64,000 bases of DNA, taken from Arenibacter algicola. GTDB lineage: Bacteria; Bacteroidota; Bacteroidia; Flavobacteriales; Flavobacteriaceae. Below, in pieces: positions 1 through 9,220 of the stretch. Within the stretch, counting starts at the first letter, position 1. Each line of letters begins with the position of its first letter. The translations under genes were made by a program, and so were the position numbers. Location of the stretch: contig NZ_JAHKPO010000013.1 in the NCBI RefSeq assembly GCF_018860365.1, positions 372,001 to 436,000 on the forward strand, given 5' to 3'. Under the pieces are notes generated by a model. It was not told the origin of the DNA, made no database searches, and saw only the letters and a list, made by a program, of their open reading frames with translations.

Positions 1-435
1 TTCGGTCAGCTGGAGAATTCCGATTCCGTGTTATCGAGAATAATGGTCCATCAGTTGATAACCCAATTATTGTTGGAAACGGTTATACTTTCCAATAAAC
101 CCCTGCAAAGTCCGCCGTCCGTAAAGCTGAATCTGCTGGACAGCTTTATTCATAAAAATCTACATAGGATGATTTACGTGGATGAAATGGCGAGTTTGGT
201 GGAAATGTCGACGGGGTACTTTAAGGCTTGGTTTAAGAAGGAAACTGGGATGCCCCCAAAGGAATATGCGAACCGACTAAAGATTGAACAGGCCAAAATG
301 GAATTACTGACCACTAAATCGGTTACTGAAGTGGCATTTGGTCTGGGTTTTGGTTCCTCCCAGTATTTTGCTACCACTTTTAAGAAGTTTACTGGCGCTA
401 CACCTAAATCCTATAGAAGGTTGCAAAGGGAATAA
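1..435 (+). CDS. AraC-family transcriptional regulator, C-terminal part (5' end outside window)
   Basis: The reading frame is open from the first base of the window, so the start lies upstream. The last 100 residues are a classic double helix-turn-helix AraC/XylS DNA-binding domain: the first helix pair covers VDEMASLVEMSTGYFKAWFK, and the second contains the conserved pattern ending in FATTFKKFTGATPKSYRR. The sensor domain is not visible, so the inducer cannot be named. A strong hairpin with a T run follows 38 bases after the stop, so this is the last gene of its transcript. It faces the convergent susCD operon and is likely a separate unit, although it could belong to the same carbohydrate locus. 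Confidence 0.9.
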   Translation, partial: FGQLENSDSVLSRIMVHQLITQLLLETVILSNKPLQSPPSVKLNLLDSFIHKNLHRMIYVDEMASLVEMSTGYFKAWFKKETGMPPKEYANRLKIEQAKMELLTTKSVTEVAFGLGFGSSQYFATTFKKFTGATPKSYRRLQRE

Positions 436-472
436 TGAAACATTAAATTAACTTTGAGGTTACTTCAAAAAA

Positions 473-506
473 AAAAATCCGGAACCTTGGCGGTATCCGG
501 ATTTTT
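473..506 (+). terminator. Rho-independent terminator after the AraC gene
   Basis: An 11-bp perfect stem (AAAAATCCGGA pairing with TCCGGATTTTT, loop 484-495) is flanked by an A tract on the left and a T tract on the right. It can therefore terminate on both strands: plus for the AraC gene, minus as a backstop for susD. Confidence 0.85.
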
Positions 507-654
507 CAAAACTAACTCAACTCAATTTTATCAGGTTTATTTAGAGGAACTTGAAGTAAACCTGAATATTTTAACAATTAACTTCTTATTAAATGAAATC
601 TTATGCAAGATAATTGGTTAGTCCCTTCTAGGCTACCAATTTCCTAACAAACAC

Positions 655-669
655 CGATACTTTTTTTGC
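655..669 (+). promoter_or_regulatory. Copy of the shared CGATACTTTTTTTGC motif
   Basis: Fifteen bases match the core of the inverted pair at 8168-8184 and 9131-9149. No start codon of a recognised gene follows, so its role here is unclear. Confidence 0.35.
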
Positions 670-879
670 ACGTTTATCTTTATTGGCTGTTTTGGGGTAT
701 ATATTTTGAATATTATTTTGAAGAAAGTAGGATTAATATTTTTGAGGCAGCAACCTGCTATTGGAAAGTTTAACGCTTATAAAGTTGGGTTTGGTTAAAA
801 CATTCCAAGGGTTCGGGCAGAATTTAAATTACTTATCTGAGGGCCGTATAAAAGACGGTCGTATAAAGCATAATAAACA

Positions 880-912
880 AAGACACGGGTAGAAATTTCC
901 TGCCCGTGTCTT
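880..912 (-). terminator. Terminator-like hairpin downstream of susD
   Basis: The 10-bp perfect stem AAGACACGGG / CCCGTGTCTT has a 13-base loop and T-rich flanks on both strands. It lies about 120 bases beyond the susD stop and is a reasonable end for the minus-strand sigma-to-susD transcript. Confidence 0.65.
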
Positions 913-990
913 GTTTAGTTACCTTTTTTATTGAACCTTTTGGGGTTTCAAAAAAAAGCGAATTAAATACTAAAATGCTTTTTCGCCTTT

Positions 991-1017
991 TTGGAATACC
1001 TGTTTTAGGTATTCCAA
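991..1017 (-). terminator. Hairpin just after the susD stop codon
   Basis: The 10-bp perfect stem TTGGAATACC / GGTATTCCAA (7-base loop) sits 14 bases past the susD stop. There is no good T run directly after it on the minus strand, so it may protect the 3' end of the mRNA rather than terminate. Confidence 0.45.
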
Positions 1018-1030
1018 GAGGCGGTATTAA

Positions 1031-2539
1031 TTAGTAACCTGTATTTTGTACTAGGTTAGGATTGTTCTGCATTTCAGATGTTGGTATTGGAAACAAAAGT
1101 TCCCTTGCTGTAAGCGCCTTATTTGGTAAGTAAGAGAAGTTATGGCCCACAAAATCTTCCAATGCATTGGTTTCAGTGTTATACGCTTTTCTCCATCTTA
1201 CCATGTCGTACCATGTCTTGTTTTCAAAACTCAACTCATGAATACGCTCTATTCGTACAGCTTCTCTAAAAGCGTCTTGTGAAAGTCCTGTCAAGCCCAC
1301 AAGTTCGGCACGATCTCTAACCAGATTTACGGCATCATATGCCTCAGTTGAAGGTCCGCTTTCAGCTTCGTTTGCCGCTTCCGCATACATAAGCAATACA
1401 TCAGCATAGCGATATAGGCACCAATTCAGGTCTGATTGGGCGCTTCCTTCTTGCGCTGCAATATCAAAATGTTTGAAGATATATGGAGCTCCAAGATTGA
1501 CACTAGTGCTGCGATCGGCATCTAAAGTATAGCTGTTAAAATAGAATTGCTTTTCTTCCGCCCGTTTGTCTCCCAACTCGTAGGAGTCTACAAAGGCGTT
1601 CGTTGAAAAGATACCACCGGTTTGTGCCGAATAGGCCGAAATGCCCAGGTTATATGGCAAAATTCCTGGCTGCCAGTTTCCATCTTGAATACCTGCCGCG
1701 AATTGGGTCATAAAGATGTATTCCCCTGTGTTTTTGGTGGCAGGGTCATGCAACTCGTCATAGGTGTCAAAAAGACCAAATTCGTCCGAGTCCATGACCT
1801 CTTTAGCCTTGGCGGCGGCAAGCGCGTAATTCTCTGTTTTTTGAAGCGGGTAGCCTGCCATGGTCAAATATACATCTGCCAATAAGGTTTTAACTGCTCC
1901 AAGAGAAACTCTGCCAGATAGATCTCTCCAAGCTAGGCCAGCGCTTTCTGCTTCTTTAAGATCGTTGACGATTAGGTCATAGACCGCTTCTGGCGAAGAT
2001 TGTTCAGGGTACAATTGCTCCGATCCCAAATCTACCGAATTGGTAATGATGGGAATGTTTCCGAACATTCTTACCAAACCAAAATAATAGTAGGCTCTAA
2101 AGAATTTGGCTTCGGCCAAATACTTTTGCTTAAGAGCTTCGTCCATATTTATGTCCGGGATTTTTTCAATGGCCAAGTTGGCCCTGGAGATGCCTAAGTA
2201 ATATCCGGTCCAGTAACTGTTTCCATAACCATTGTCCGAATTGTTAATTAAATCCTTTACCAAGTAAATGTTGGTAGCCTGTCCCAATGAGGTGTTGGCC
2301 AAACCTGTGGCAAATTCGAGCATCATCCATGTACCTCCACCAAAACCACTGTTGGTAATTGAGATCAATGGTTCATATGCCCCATTAACGGCACTCTGGG
2401 CATGTGCAGCTGTGGTAAAGTAAGTGTCGGTTGTGAAGTTGGATTCATCTTCTTCATCCAAAAAATTACTACATGCCGTTATGCTTGATATTGCGGTTAC
2501 TACGGCTATAGCTCTTATAAAGTTTTTATAGATTTTCAT
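1031..2539 (-). CDS. susD: SusD/RagB-family outer-membrane glycan-binding lipoprotein
   Basis: This surface lipoprotein caps the SusC channel and binds the incoming oligosaccharide. From the Met chosen here (2537-2539) the product is 502 residues, beginning MKIYKNFIRAIAVV with a lipobox ending ITAC (Cys23), then an acidic LDEEDE stretch typical of surface-exported Bacteroidota lipoproteins. TPR-like helices and the C-terminal pattern with NPNLVQNTGY match the SusD family. An upstream in-frame start at 2572 would overlap the susC stop and place 11 polar residues before the signal, so it is rejected. The gene follows susC by about 20 bases and is surely cotranscribed. Substrate is inferred from neighbours to be a fucose-containing polysaccharide. 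Confidence 0.93.
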   Translation of the reverse strand: MKIYKNFIRAIAVVTAISSITACSNFLDEEDESNFTTDTYFTTAAHAQSAVNGAYEPLISITNSGFGGGTWMMLEFATGLANTSLGQATNIYLVKDLINNSDNGYGNSYWTGYYLGISRANLAIEKIPDINMDEALKQKYLAEAKFFRAYYYFGLVRMFGNIPIITNSVDLGSEQLYPEQSSPEAVYDLIVNDLKEAESAGLAWRDLSGRVSLGAVKTLLADVYLTMAGYPLQKTENYALAAAKAKEVMDSDEFGLFDTYDELHDPATKNTGEYIFMTQFAAGIQDGNWQPGILPYNLGISAYSAQTGGIFSTNAFVDSYELGDKRAEEKQFYFNSYTLDADRSTSVNLGAPYIFKHFDIAAQEGSAQSDLNWCLYRYADVLLMYAEAANEAESGPSTEAYDAVNLVRDRAELVGLTGLSQDAFREAVRIERIHELSFENKTWYDMVRWRKAYNTETNALEDFVGHNFSYLPNKALTARELLFPIPTSEMQNNPNLVQNTGY

Positions 2540-2558
2540 TTTTTTATCTTTTATATGG

Positions 2559-5500
2559 TTATAGTCCAACATTTAATCCTAACATAAAGGTTCGAGGTCT
2601 TGGATAATCATAAAGAGAGAATCCTTGATCGAAAGCTTGACTTCCATTCGAACTTTCAGGGTCATATCCCGGATATTTCGTTGCTACAAAAAAGTTCTGT
2701 ACCGAGGTGTATACCCTAAGACGGTTCAAGTGTAAACGCTCCACCAATTCAGGTTTGAAGACATAGGAAAGCATTAAATTTCTTCCTCTTAAAAAGGAAC
2801 CATCCTTTAATTTCCCTGAATCGTTATTGGTATCATATCCAGCAGCAATTGGTCTTATTTGGGCAATATCGGTATCTTGATTGTCCGGAGTCCATGCATT
2901 CAATACGGTCGCGAAGCTATTGGCAATGGTCTGACGGTCTTCAGCAGAGTGTTCGTCACGGTACATTACACTATTACCATATTGAAATTGCAGGTCTACC
3001 AGTAGCTCAAGATTGCCATATCTGAAGGTGTTTGAAAAAGTTCCAAAACCGTCGGCAATACCTTTCCCAATGATGGCACGGTCATCACTATTGATGGCCC
3101 CATCATTGTTAAGATCACGGTATTTGATATCGCCTGGCAATCTATCATAGATAGCTGCCTGAGCGGCTTCATCGGTGTTCCATGTACCCTCATCAATATA
3201 TCCGAAGAAAGTACCCACGGGTTCGCCAACACGGATCAATGTGGACCCCAAGAAAATATCGGCACCTCCTGAAAGCGCTTTTACTTCATTTTTATTAATT
3301 GAAATATTGAAGTTACTGCTCCATCCAAAAAGGTCATTATCAAAATTGACAGTATTCAAATTAATTTCGATACCCTTGTTTTCCAAACTCCCAACGTTTC
3401 TAAATACATTGGTAAAACCACTTGAAGAGGGAACCGGAGCATTGAGGAGCATATCGGAAGTCAACTTTCGGTAAACATCAAGCTCCAACCCTATACGATT
3501 ATTAAAGAGACCCAATTCAACACCGGCATCTACCTGTTCCGTTTTTTCCCATTTCAAATCAGGATTGGCCATACGACCTGGGACAGTATAGGCGGAGCGG
3601 GCGCCATTAAAAATTACCGAACCATTGGACAAGCCGGCTAATCCTTGGTAAGCTGGTAATTCAGAGTTACCTGTTGCACCATAACTAGCTCTAATTTTTA
3701 GATTGGAAATGGTTTGGTTATCCGAAAGAAAATCCTCTTCGGAAGCTCTCCAGGCCAATGCAGCTGATGGGAAAAAGGCAAACTGGTTTTCCGGTCCAAA
3801 TTTAGAGGATCCGTCAGCTCTACCTGTCAGTGTCAACAAATATTTGTTCATGTAGTTATAGTTAACACGCCCAAAATATGAGTTAAGCCCATAAGCAATT
3901 TTGCTCGACGTTGGAGTCTGGGGGTTAGACCCTGCACCAAGGTTGTTAAAGCCATAAAAGTCATCGGCAAACCCTCGGGTCGATGCCAGTGAACTGAATT
4001 GATCAACATGTTGCCAGGAAAGTCCTGCCATGGCCGTTAGGGAATTATTGCTGTCAAAATCTTTGTTATAGGTCAAATAGTTTTCAAATTGCCAAGAATT
4101 ATAACGTGAGTTTGAGACACTTGCGGCACCATCGGGCAAGGCAATATATCTTAGGTCCTTACCTCCGTAATAATCATTTCTTTGGTTAATGATATTGGTT
4201 CCTACGGTAGTGCGTAATACCAGGTTTTTATTGAATTCAATATTTCCGTAGAAGCTGCCCAAAACAGTTTGGGTCTTGAGGTAATATCTACGATCGTTTG
4301 CAACGGCCACTGGGCTTCCGCCACCTTCCATTCCTGGATAGTCTATATTGGATCCCCAAGTACCATCCTCATAACGGACCGGTATAATAGGTAGGGCCTC
4401 ATAAACTTGACGCATTGTGGTGATACCTCCACCTCCAAGTTGATCTACTTGCTTTTCGTCTTGGTCATTGTAGCTCAGGCTACCTCCAACTTTTAACCAG
4501 TCGTTAACCTCGGTATCCAAAGTAAATCTACCTGAATAACGCTTCAGCCATGATTCCACAATAAGTCCTTCTTCATCTCTAAAGCCCATAAACAGTCCAA
4601 AATTGGATTTTTGGTTACCACCTGTAAATGAAAGTTGGTGATTTTGGGTAATAGCGTCCCTAATAGCTTCATCTTGCCAATCGGTATCATAAAGTGGGTT
4701 GCCACTGGCATCAAAGAGTCTAGGGTCGGTTCTCTTCAATCTAGGGTCGGTATATCTTCCACCAGCCCATCCTTCCGGGTCAAATTTTTCAGCATTGGCA
4801 TATGCGATTTCCTCAACACGAAGAAACTCTTCAGAATTTAAAAGATCAAGTTTTTTAGGTAAGGTTCCTATGCTGAAATCCACATCATAATTAAGTCGGG
4901 TTTCACCAGAAGTGGTTCCTTTTTTGGTAGATACTAAAATTACACCATTGGCACCTCTGGCACCGTATATAGCAGTCGCGGAAGCATCTTTTAAAACTTC
5001 AATGGATGCTATATCATTAGGGTTCAGATAATCTATTGGGGTACTACCGTTAGATAATCCGGTCGCATTAAGGATTACACCGTCTATTACATAGAGTGGT
5101 GTATTGGCGATACTTACCGAGGTATTACCACGGATTCTTACTACGGTTCTTCCTCCTGGTCGTCCAGAACCGGAAGTGATGTTTACACCTGCTACCTTAC
5201 CGGCCATGGCCTGGTTCAAGGAAGCTGCCGGTCTTTCCGCCAATTCTTCTGACTTAATGGAGCCCACAGCACCGGTAAGGTCACTTTTCTTCTGTGTACC
5301 ATATCCGATCAATACTACCTCATCCAATCCTGCAGCACTCTCTTCCAAACTAACGGAAATAGAGGATTGTCCATTAAGAGGCACTTCTTTTGATGCAAAT
5401 CCAATATAGCTTACCACCAAGGTTGCATTTTCATTGGCTACATCAAGTGTAAAGTTACCGTCAAAATCTGCAGTAACCCCATTGGTAGTTCCTTTTTCCA

Positions 5501-5966
5501 CTATGTTTGCCCCAGGTAAGGGGTTGCCATCCGCATCGGAAATAGTTCCGCTTACGGTATTTTGGTCAACAGTATTCTTAATTGGAACAACGGATTTATC
5601 CAATTTTCCAGTATTTAAGATAATCTGCTTGTTCTTAACGGTGAAATAAACATCCGTTGCTTCAAATATTCTGTCCAGAATATTTGAAATAGGTTCTTTC
5701 TTCACATTTACGGAAACAGTTCTCTTTAAATTCACCTTTTCGTGGTTGTACAAAAACCTAAAATCCGAAAGGGATTCTATTTCCTCAAAAACCTGTTGAA
5801 CGCTTACGTTGTTTAGGTTTAATGAGATTTTTGTATTCTGTCCATAGGTATTGGCCTGAATTTTAAATAGAGAAACTATTAATAATAAGGTCGTTAGTTT
5901 CATCTTTAAATGATGTTTGCTTAGCCAATCCGAATGGAAAGGCCCTACTAAATTTAATTTTTTCAT
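2559..5966 (-). CDS. susC: SusC/RagA-family TonB-dependent receptor with STN domain
   Basis: This is the outer-membrane importer of the locus. The order of parts is: a signal segment (residues 22-42, ending NTYGQ), a secretin/TonB N-terminal (STN) signalling domain (about 45-115), a carboxypeptidase-regulatory-like beta domain (about 135-208), the plug (about 215-340, with DEVVLIGYGTQ at its start), then a large beta-barrel to residue 1135 ending in an aromatic-rich strand. The STN domain is the part that contacts a FecR-type anti-sigma factor, and such a pair lies directly upstream (6090-8025), so substrate binding probably induces its own operon. The length is typical for STN-bearing SusC proteins. 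Confidence 0.95.
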   Translation of the reverse strand: MKKLNLVGPFHSDWLSKHHLKMKLTTLLLIVSLFKIQANTYGQNTKISLNLNNVSVQQVFEEIESLSDFRFLYNHEKVNLKRTVSVNVKKEPISNILDRIFEATDVYFTVKNKQIILNTGKLDKSVVPIKNTVDQNTVSGTISDADGNPLPGANIVEKGTTNGVTADFDGNFTLDVANENATLVVSYIGFASKEVPLNGQSSISVSLEESAAGLDEVVLIGYGTQKKSDLTGAVGSIKSEELAERPAASLNQAMAGKVAGVNITSGSGRPGGRTVVRIRGNTSVSIANTPLYVIDGVILNATGLSNGSTPIDYLNPNDIASIEVLKDASATAIYGARGANGVILVSTKKGTTSGETRLNYDVDFSIGTLPKKLDLLNSEEFLRVEEIAYANAEKFDPEGWAGGRYTDPRLKRTDPRLFDASGNPLYDTDWQDEAIRDAITQNHQLSFTGGNQKSNFGLFMGFRDEEGLIVESWLKRYSGRFTLDTEVNDWLKVGGSLSYNDQDEKQVDQLGGGGITTMRQVYEALPIIPVRYEDGTWGSNIDYPGMEGGGSPVAVANDRRYYLKTQTVLGSFYGNIEFNKNLVLRTTVGTNIINQRNDYYGGKDLRYIALPDGAASVSNSRYNSWQFENYLTYNKDFDSNNSLTAMAGLSWQHVDQFSSLASTRGFADDFYGFNNLGAGSNPQTPTSSKIAYGLNSYFGRVNYNYMNKYLLTLTGRADGSSKFGPENQFAFFPSAALAWRASEEDFLSDNQTISNLKIRASYGATGNSELPAYQGLAGLSNGSVIFNGARSAYTVPGRMANPDLKWEKTEQVDAGVELGLFNNRIGLELDVYRKLTSDMLLNAPVPSSSGFTNVFRNVGSLENKGIEINLNTVNFDNDLFGWSSNFNISINKNEVKALSGGADIFLGSTLIRVGEPVGTFFGYIDEGTWNTDEAAQAAIYDRLPGDIKYRDLNNDGAINSDDRAIIGKGIADGFGTFSNTFRYGNLELLVDLQFQYGNSVMYRDEHSAEDRQTIANSFATVLNAWTPDNQDTDIAQIRPIAAGYDTNNDSGKLKDGSFLRGRNLMLSYVFKPELVERLHLNRLRVYTSVQNFFVATKYPGYDPESSNGSQAFDQGFSLYDYPRPRTFMLGLNVGL

Positions 5967-6089
5967 ACTTTTGTAAAGGTTTGGTGATTAAACATTTCGT
6001 TTGTTTATATCACTTTCTTATGCCGGGGAATGCGCCAACATTTTCCGGTTTTTTTGTAAAAGTGATACGTCTAGTGCTCATGTTCTCAG

Positions 6090-7334
6090 TTAGTTTTCAT
6101 TGGCATCTTCTTTTGGGTTAATATTAGTATCGAGTATTATAATTTTGGAACCTTCATGTAGATACTCAAAGGGAGTGTCTTCTTTAAAGGCTTCCAAGAT
6201 CTCTTCTATAGTCTCATTTCTAAATGTTGCTGTGTATATCTGATTTTCCAGTTTCCCGCTTCTATCTTCTATGGTAATGTTGAAATGACGTTCCAATTTT
6301 GATCTAATGCTATGAAAAGGGGAGGCCTTGAATAAAAGATAGCCATCTTTCCATGCCGTATAAATGTTTGTATCCACTTCTTTAATGGTCATGGTATTGT
6401 TGACCTTGTTCCATGCCGCCCTTTGACCCGGTATCAGTTGGGATGAAGTATTTGTATTTGTGTCGGCCCCTTCTTTGTATAGGACTACGGCCCCTTCTAC
6501 CAACACGGTGCTGATGTCCTCATCTTCCGGATAGAACGATAGGTTAAATTGGGTGCCCAATACCCTTATGTTCATTTCGTCCGCATTTACTATAAAGGGG
6601 TGTGCCTTATCTGTGGTAACGTCAAAGAATGCTTCACCTTTTAAATAGACTTTTCGGTCTTGTCCCTTAAGGAAACGCACCGGATATTTAATGGAGCTTC
6701 CGGAATTTAACTTTACTTTGGTGCCATCGGACAGAACCAGGTCGAATTGTCGCCCAAGGGGTATATTTAGAGTGTTGTAAACCAATTGGTCTGGAGCTTC
6801 ATCGGCGGTATATTGCAAAGTATTTCCCTGCTGTGAAGCAACTAAATTTCCGTTTGTAGTGGTAATTTTCCGCTCGCCGTTCTCGGAAATGGTTTCAATC
6901 GTGCCATTGGCCAATTGCAAAGTAATTTCGCCAGAATTCGGGTTGCTTTCAAGAGTAATTGGTGCGGTGGATGTCCCTACTGTATTTTGGTTATAAAGGT
7001 AAACACCCACGAGCAACAAGAAGGTTGCTGCAATACCGGACCAAAATCCAATATTTGCGCTTTGAAAAAATGGTCTAGCTTTTTTTTTATTTTCAATGTT
7101 CTCTATTTTAAAGAGTATTTTCTGTAATAAAACTTCAGAATCACCTTTTATTCTTTTTTTAATGGGCAGGTTTCCTGTCTTTACATTTTCCCAATGTCTG
7201 GCCAATATGCCATTCTTAACGTCATCCAGATCGGAACTATTAATAAGCTCCATTAAACAATCCAATTCCTTTTCGGAAATGGTATTGTCCACCAATTTCT
7301 GGAAGAGCTTATCCAATTTGTTCTCGTTGTGCAT
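6090..7334 (-). CDS. FecR-family anti-sigma factor
   Basis: This inner-membrane protein relays the signal from the SusC STN domain to the ECF sigma factor. Of its 414 residues, the first 90 or so are cytoplasmic with acidic and charged helices that would hold the sigma factor; one membrane span follows (about 96-115, GFWSGIAATFLLLVGVYLY), then a periplasmic FecR domain (about 190-290, containing the strands GRQFDLVLSDGTKVKLNSGS) and a C-terminal DUF4974-type domain (about 340-405). The gene starts roughly 100 bases after the sigma gene and about 120 bases before susC. It is the standard Bacteroidota cell-surface-signalling arrangement. Confidence 0.93.
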   Translation of the reverse strand: MHNENKLDKLFQKLVDNTISEKELDCLMELINSSDLDDVKNGILARHWENVKTGNLPIKKRIKGDSEVLLQKILFKIENIENKKKARPFFQSANIGFWSGIAATFLLLVGVYLYNQNTVGTSTAPITLESNPNSGEITLQLANGTIETISENGERKITTTNGNLVASQQGNTLQYTADEAPDQLVYNTLNIPLGRQFDLVLSDGTKVKLNSGSSIKYPVRFLKGQDRKVYLKGEAFFDVTTDKAHPFIVNADEMNIRVLGTQFNLSFYPEDEDISTVLVEGAVVLYKEGADTNTNTSSQLIPGQRAAWNKVNNTMTIKEVDTNIYTAWKDGYLLFKASPFHSIRSKLERHFNITIEDRSGKLENQIYTATFRNETIEEILEAFKEDTPFEYLHEGSKIIILDTNINPKEDANEN

Positions 7335-7434
7335 CTATAGTATTTTGATAACCGTATTATGGGCTGTATAAGTAATACACCTCAAAAATGCAAAAGTCCC
7401 AAATTAGGAGTGTTTTTTTTACGAAATAGATAAA

Positions 7435-8025
7435 TTATCCCGTAATCAGGAGGATTGTTAGAAAAAAATATACGGTGTCCATCATGTGTGGCTTTAATTC
7501 TGTCCTGATAATTTGTAGGGTTTTCCAGAGATGGTTTTTCACTGTTTTCTGCGTTATTCCCAAAAGATCTGCTATTTCCTCATTGCTTTTTCCCTGTTGT
7601 TTGGACAAAATGAAAATGCTGCGTTTTTGAGTGGGAATATTTTCTAGGATATCGTTTACCAAATCCTCATATTCGGCAAGTAGGATACTATTTTCCGTTT
7701 CTTCGTTTAATGAAGTAATGTTTTTATAGTATTCCTTTTTTAAGGATTCTTGGCAGGCAATACTCCTTAGGTAGTTGTATGCTGAATTTCTCGCAATAGT
7801 AAAGATAAAGGCATCAAAAGAATGACTTACATCAATGGTTTCTTTTTTTGTCCAAATCTTTATAAATACTTCTTGTAGTATTTCCTCGGAGGCATAATCC
7901 GACTTCGTAATGGAATGTATGAAATAATACAACCTTTTTTCATACAGTTCAAATATGGTCTTGAATGCCGCTCTGTTTCCTTTTATCAAGGAAGCAATCA
8001 ATTGGTCTAAGGTTTTTCCTGACAT
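7435..8025 (-). CDS. ECF RNA polymerase sigma factor (Bacteroidota FecI-like)
   Basis: The product has 196 residues, with sigma region 2 at about 20-90 (core-binding helix including EILQEVFIKIW) and region 4 at about 130-180 (helix-turn-helix IADLLGITQKTVKNHLWKTL). It would direct transcription of susC-susD when released by the FecR protein encoded next door. The last 18 residues are hydrophobic (YFFLTILLIT), which is unusual for a soluble sigma factor and could be a weak membrane contact. It is divergent from the AraC gene at 8251; the 225-base spacer carries one copy of the shared AT-rich motif. Confidence 0.92.
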   Translation of the reverse strand: MSGKTLDQLIASLIKGNRAAFKTIFELYEKRLYYFIHSITKSDYASEEILQEVFIKIWTKKETIDVSHSFDAFIFTIARNSAYNYLRSIACQESLKKEYYKNITSLNEETENSILLAEYEDLVNDILENIPTQKRSIFILSKQQGKSNEEIADLLGITQKTVKNHLWKTLQIIRTELKPHMMDTVYFFLTILLITG

Positions 8026-8167
8026 TTCGCAAGCATTTAAATGATTTGAGTTTTGTTTAGAATAAGGTAAGGTAGGTTATTTCCTAGAAAAAAATAACCT
8101 CTTAAAGCTAACATTCGAAAATAAGAGGTATTTTCTTTCATTTCAACTAAAAATTACACATTTAGCA

Positions 8168-8184
8168 ATACTTTTTTTGCCAAT
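8168..8184 (+). promoter_or_regulatory. Shared motif ATACTTTTTTTGCCAAT, copy in front of the AraC gene
   Basis: A 17-base sequence, present in inverted orientation without mismatch at 9131-9147, lies 66 bases before the AraC start and in the divergent spacer with the sigma gene. Two perfect 17-base copies flanking a regulator gene suggest a binding site for that regulator; this is inference. Confidence 0.5.
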
Positions 8185-8250
8185 TCTTTGTCCGTATAAA
8201 AAAAGATGTATATTTAAAATCTCAAATACGCCTTTTGTTATTTATTTTTT

Positions 8251-9117
8251 ATGAAATTACACCTTCTTAATAGGGCCAGTTTACAGAACAGTTCCTTTAC
8301 AGTTACGCATAACAAATATTCCCATTTTTTAAAAATTTGGCATTATCACCCGGAATTGGAATTGGTTTATATTGCAAAAAGTACAGGAACCCGATTTATT
8401 GGAGACGGAATTGAGAAATTTTCCGAAGGTGATATCGTTTTGATCGGTAAAAACCTACCACATATGTGGCTTAATGATGAGGTTTATTTTGAGGCTGATT
8501 CGGGCTTGGTTTCGGAGGCAATTGCCATACATTTTAAGGAAGATTTTTTAGGGCTGGAATTTCTAAATGCCATAGAAATGAAACCAATACTGCAATTGAT
8601 CAAAAGGGCTGCCCAAGGAATTAAATTTTCCAATATTGATTCTAAGCTTATTGAAAAAATTAAAAAACTCCATAACCACGAACCTTTTGATAAAACAATA
8701 AAGCTTATTCAGATTTTGTACAAATTGGCAAATCATGAGGAGTATCAGCTATTGTCAAGTCCAGGGTTTTTAAATTCCTTTAACAAGACGGACAATAAAG
8801 GTTTGGATGAAATTTATGAGTTTGTCTTTAAAAATTTCAATCAACCTATCGGCTCCAAAGATGTGGCGGAGATAGCCAAAATGAATCCTTCTGCCTTTAG
8901 CAGGTTTTTTAAACGTATCCACAGAAAGACATTTACCCGTTATTTAAACGAAATACGAATTGGGTATGCCTGTAAATTGTTGATAGAGAATAAGAATAAC
9001 ATTACACCCGTGTGCTATGAATCCGGGTTTAACAACATTTCAAATTTTAACCGACATTTTAAGTCCATAACTGGGATGTCGCCCTCCGATTATATTAAAC
9101 TTCATACTCAAAATTGA
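8251..9117 (+). CDS. AraC-family regulator with N-terminal cupin-like sensor domain
   Basis: The product has 288 residues. The first 130 residues form a cupin-like effector domain (HYHPELELVYIAKS and the later GEGD-like turn), and residues 190-285 form the paired helix-turn-helix with the C-terminal signature SNFNRHFKSITGMSPSDY. The gene is divergent from the sigma factor and sits 103 bases upstream of fuconate dehydratase. With 17-bp inverted motifs on both sides of it (8168 and 9131) it is the best candidate regulator of the fucose catabolic genes, probably responding to L-fucose or a downstream acid. The ligand is not shown by the sequence. Confidence 0.92.
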   Translation: MKLHLLNRASLQNSSFTVTHNKYSHFLKIWHYHPELELVYIAKSTGTRFIGDGIEKFSEGDIVLIGKNLPHMWLNDEVYFEADSGLVSEAIAIHFKEDFLGLEFLNAIEMKPILQLIKRAAQGIKFSNIDSKLIEKIKKLHNHEPFDKTIKLIQILYKLANHEEYQLLSSPGFLNSFNKTDNKGLDEIYEFVFKNFNQPIGSKDVAEIAKMNPSAFSRFFKRIHRKTFTRYLNEIRIGYACKLLIENKNNITPVCYESGFNNISNFNRHFKSITGMSPSDYIKLHTQN

Positions 9118-9130
9118 CAAATATCTTAAT

Positions 9131-9149
9131 ATTGGCAAAAAAAGTATCG
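9131..9149 (-). promoter_or_regulatory. Shared motif, inverted copy in front of fuconate dehydratase
   Basis: The reverse complement reads TCGATACTTTTTTTGCCAAT if extended by one base; 17 bases are identical to 8168-8184. It lies about 70 bases before the start of the gene at 9221, a normal distance for an activator site. Confidence 0.5.
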
Positions 9150-9220
9150 AAAATGGTGTTTCTTGTGGTTGTTATAGACAAGGTTTGGGGTTAGTTTTGT
9201 TTTGATTAATATTATAAATA

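Larger units (their letters stand above)
436..1030. other. Intergenic region between AraC tail and susD, no gene seen
   Basis: This 595-base AT-rich stretch has no convincing reading frame. It holds three hairpins (473-506, 880-912, 991-1017) and, at 655-669, a 15-base copy of the CGATACTTTTTTTGC motif that also occurs in front of the AraC gene at 8251 and the fuconate dehydratase gene at 9221. The copy is not followed by a gene on the plus strand, so it is either a relic or serves a transcript not recognised here. Confidence 0.6.
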
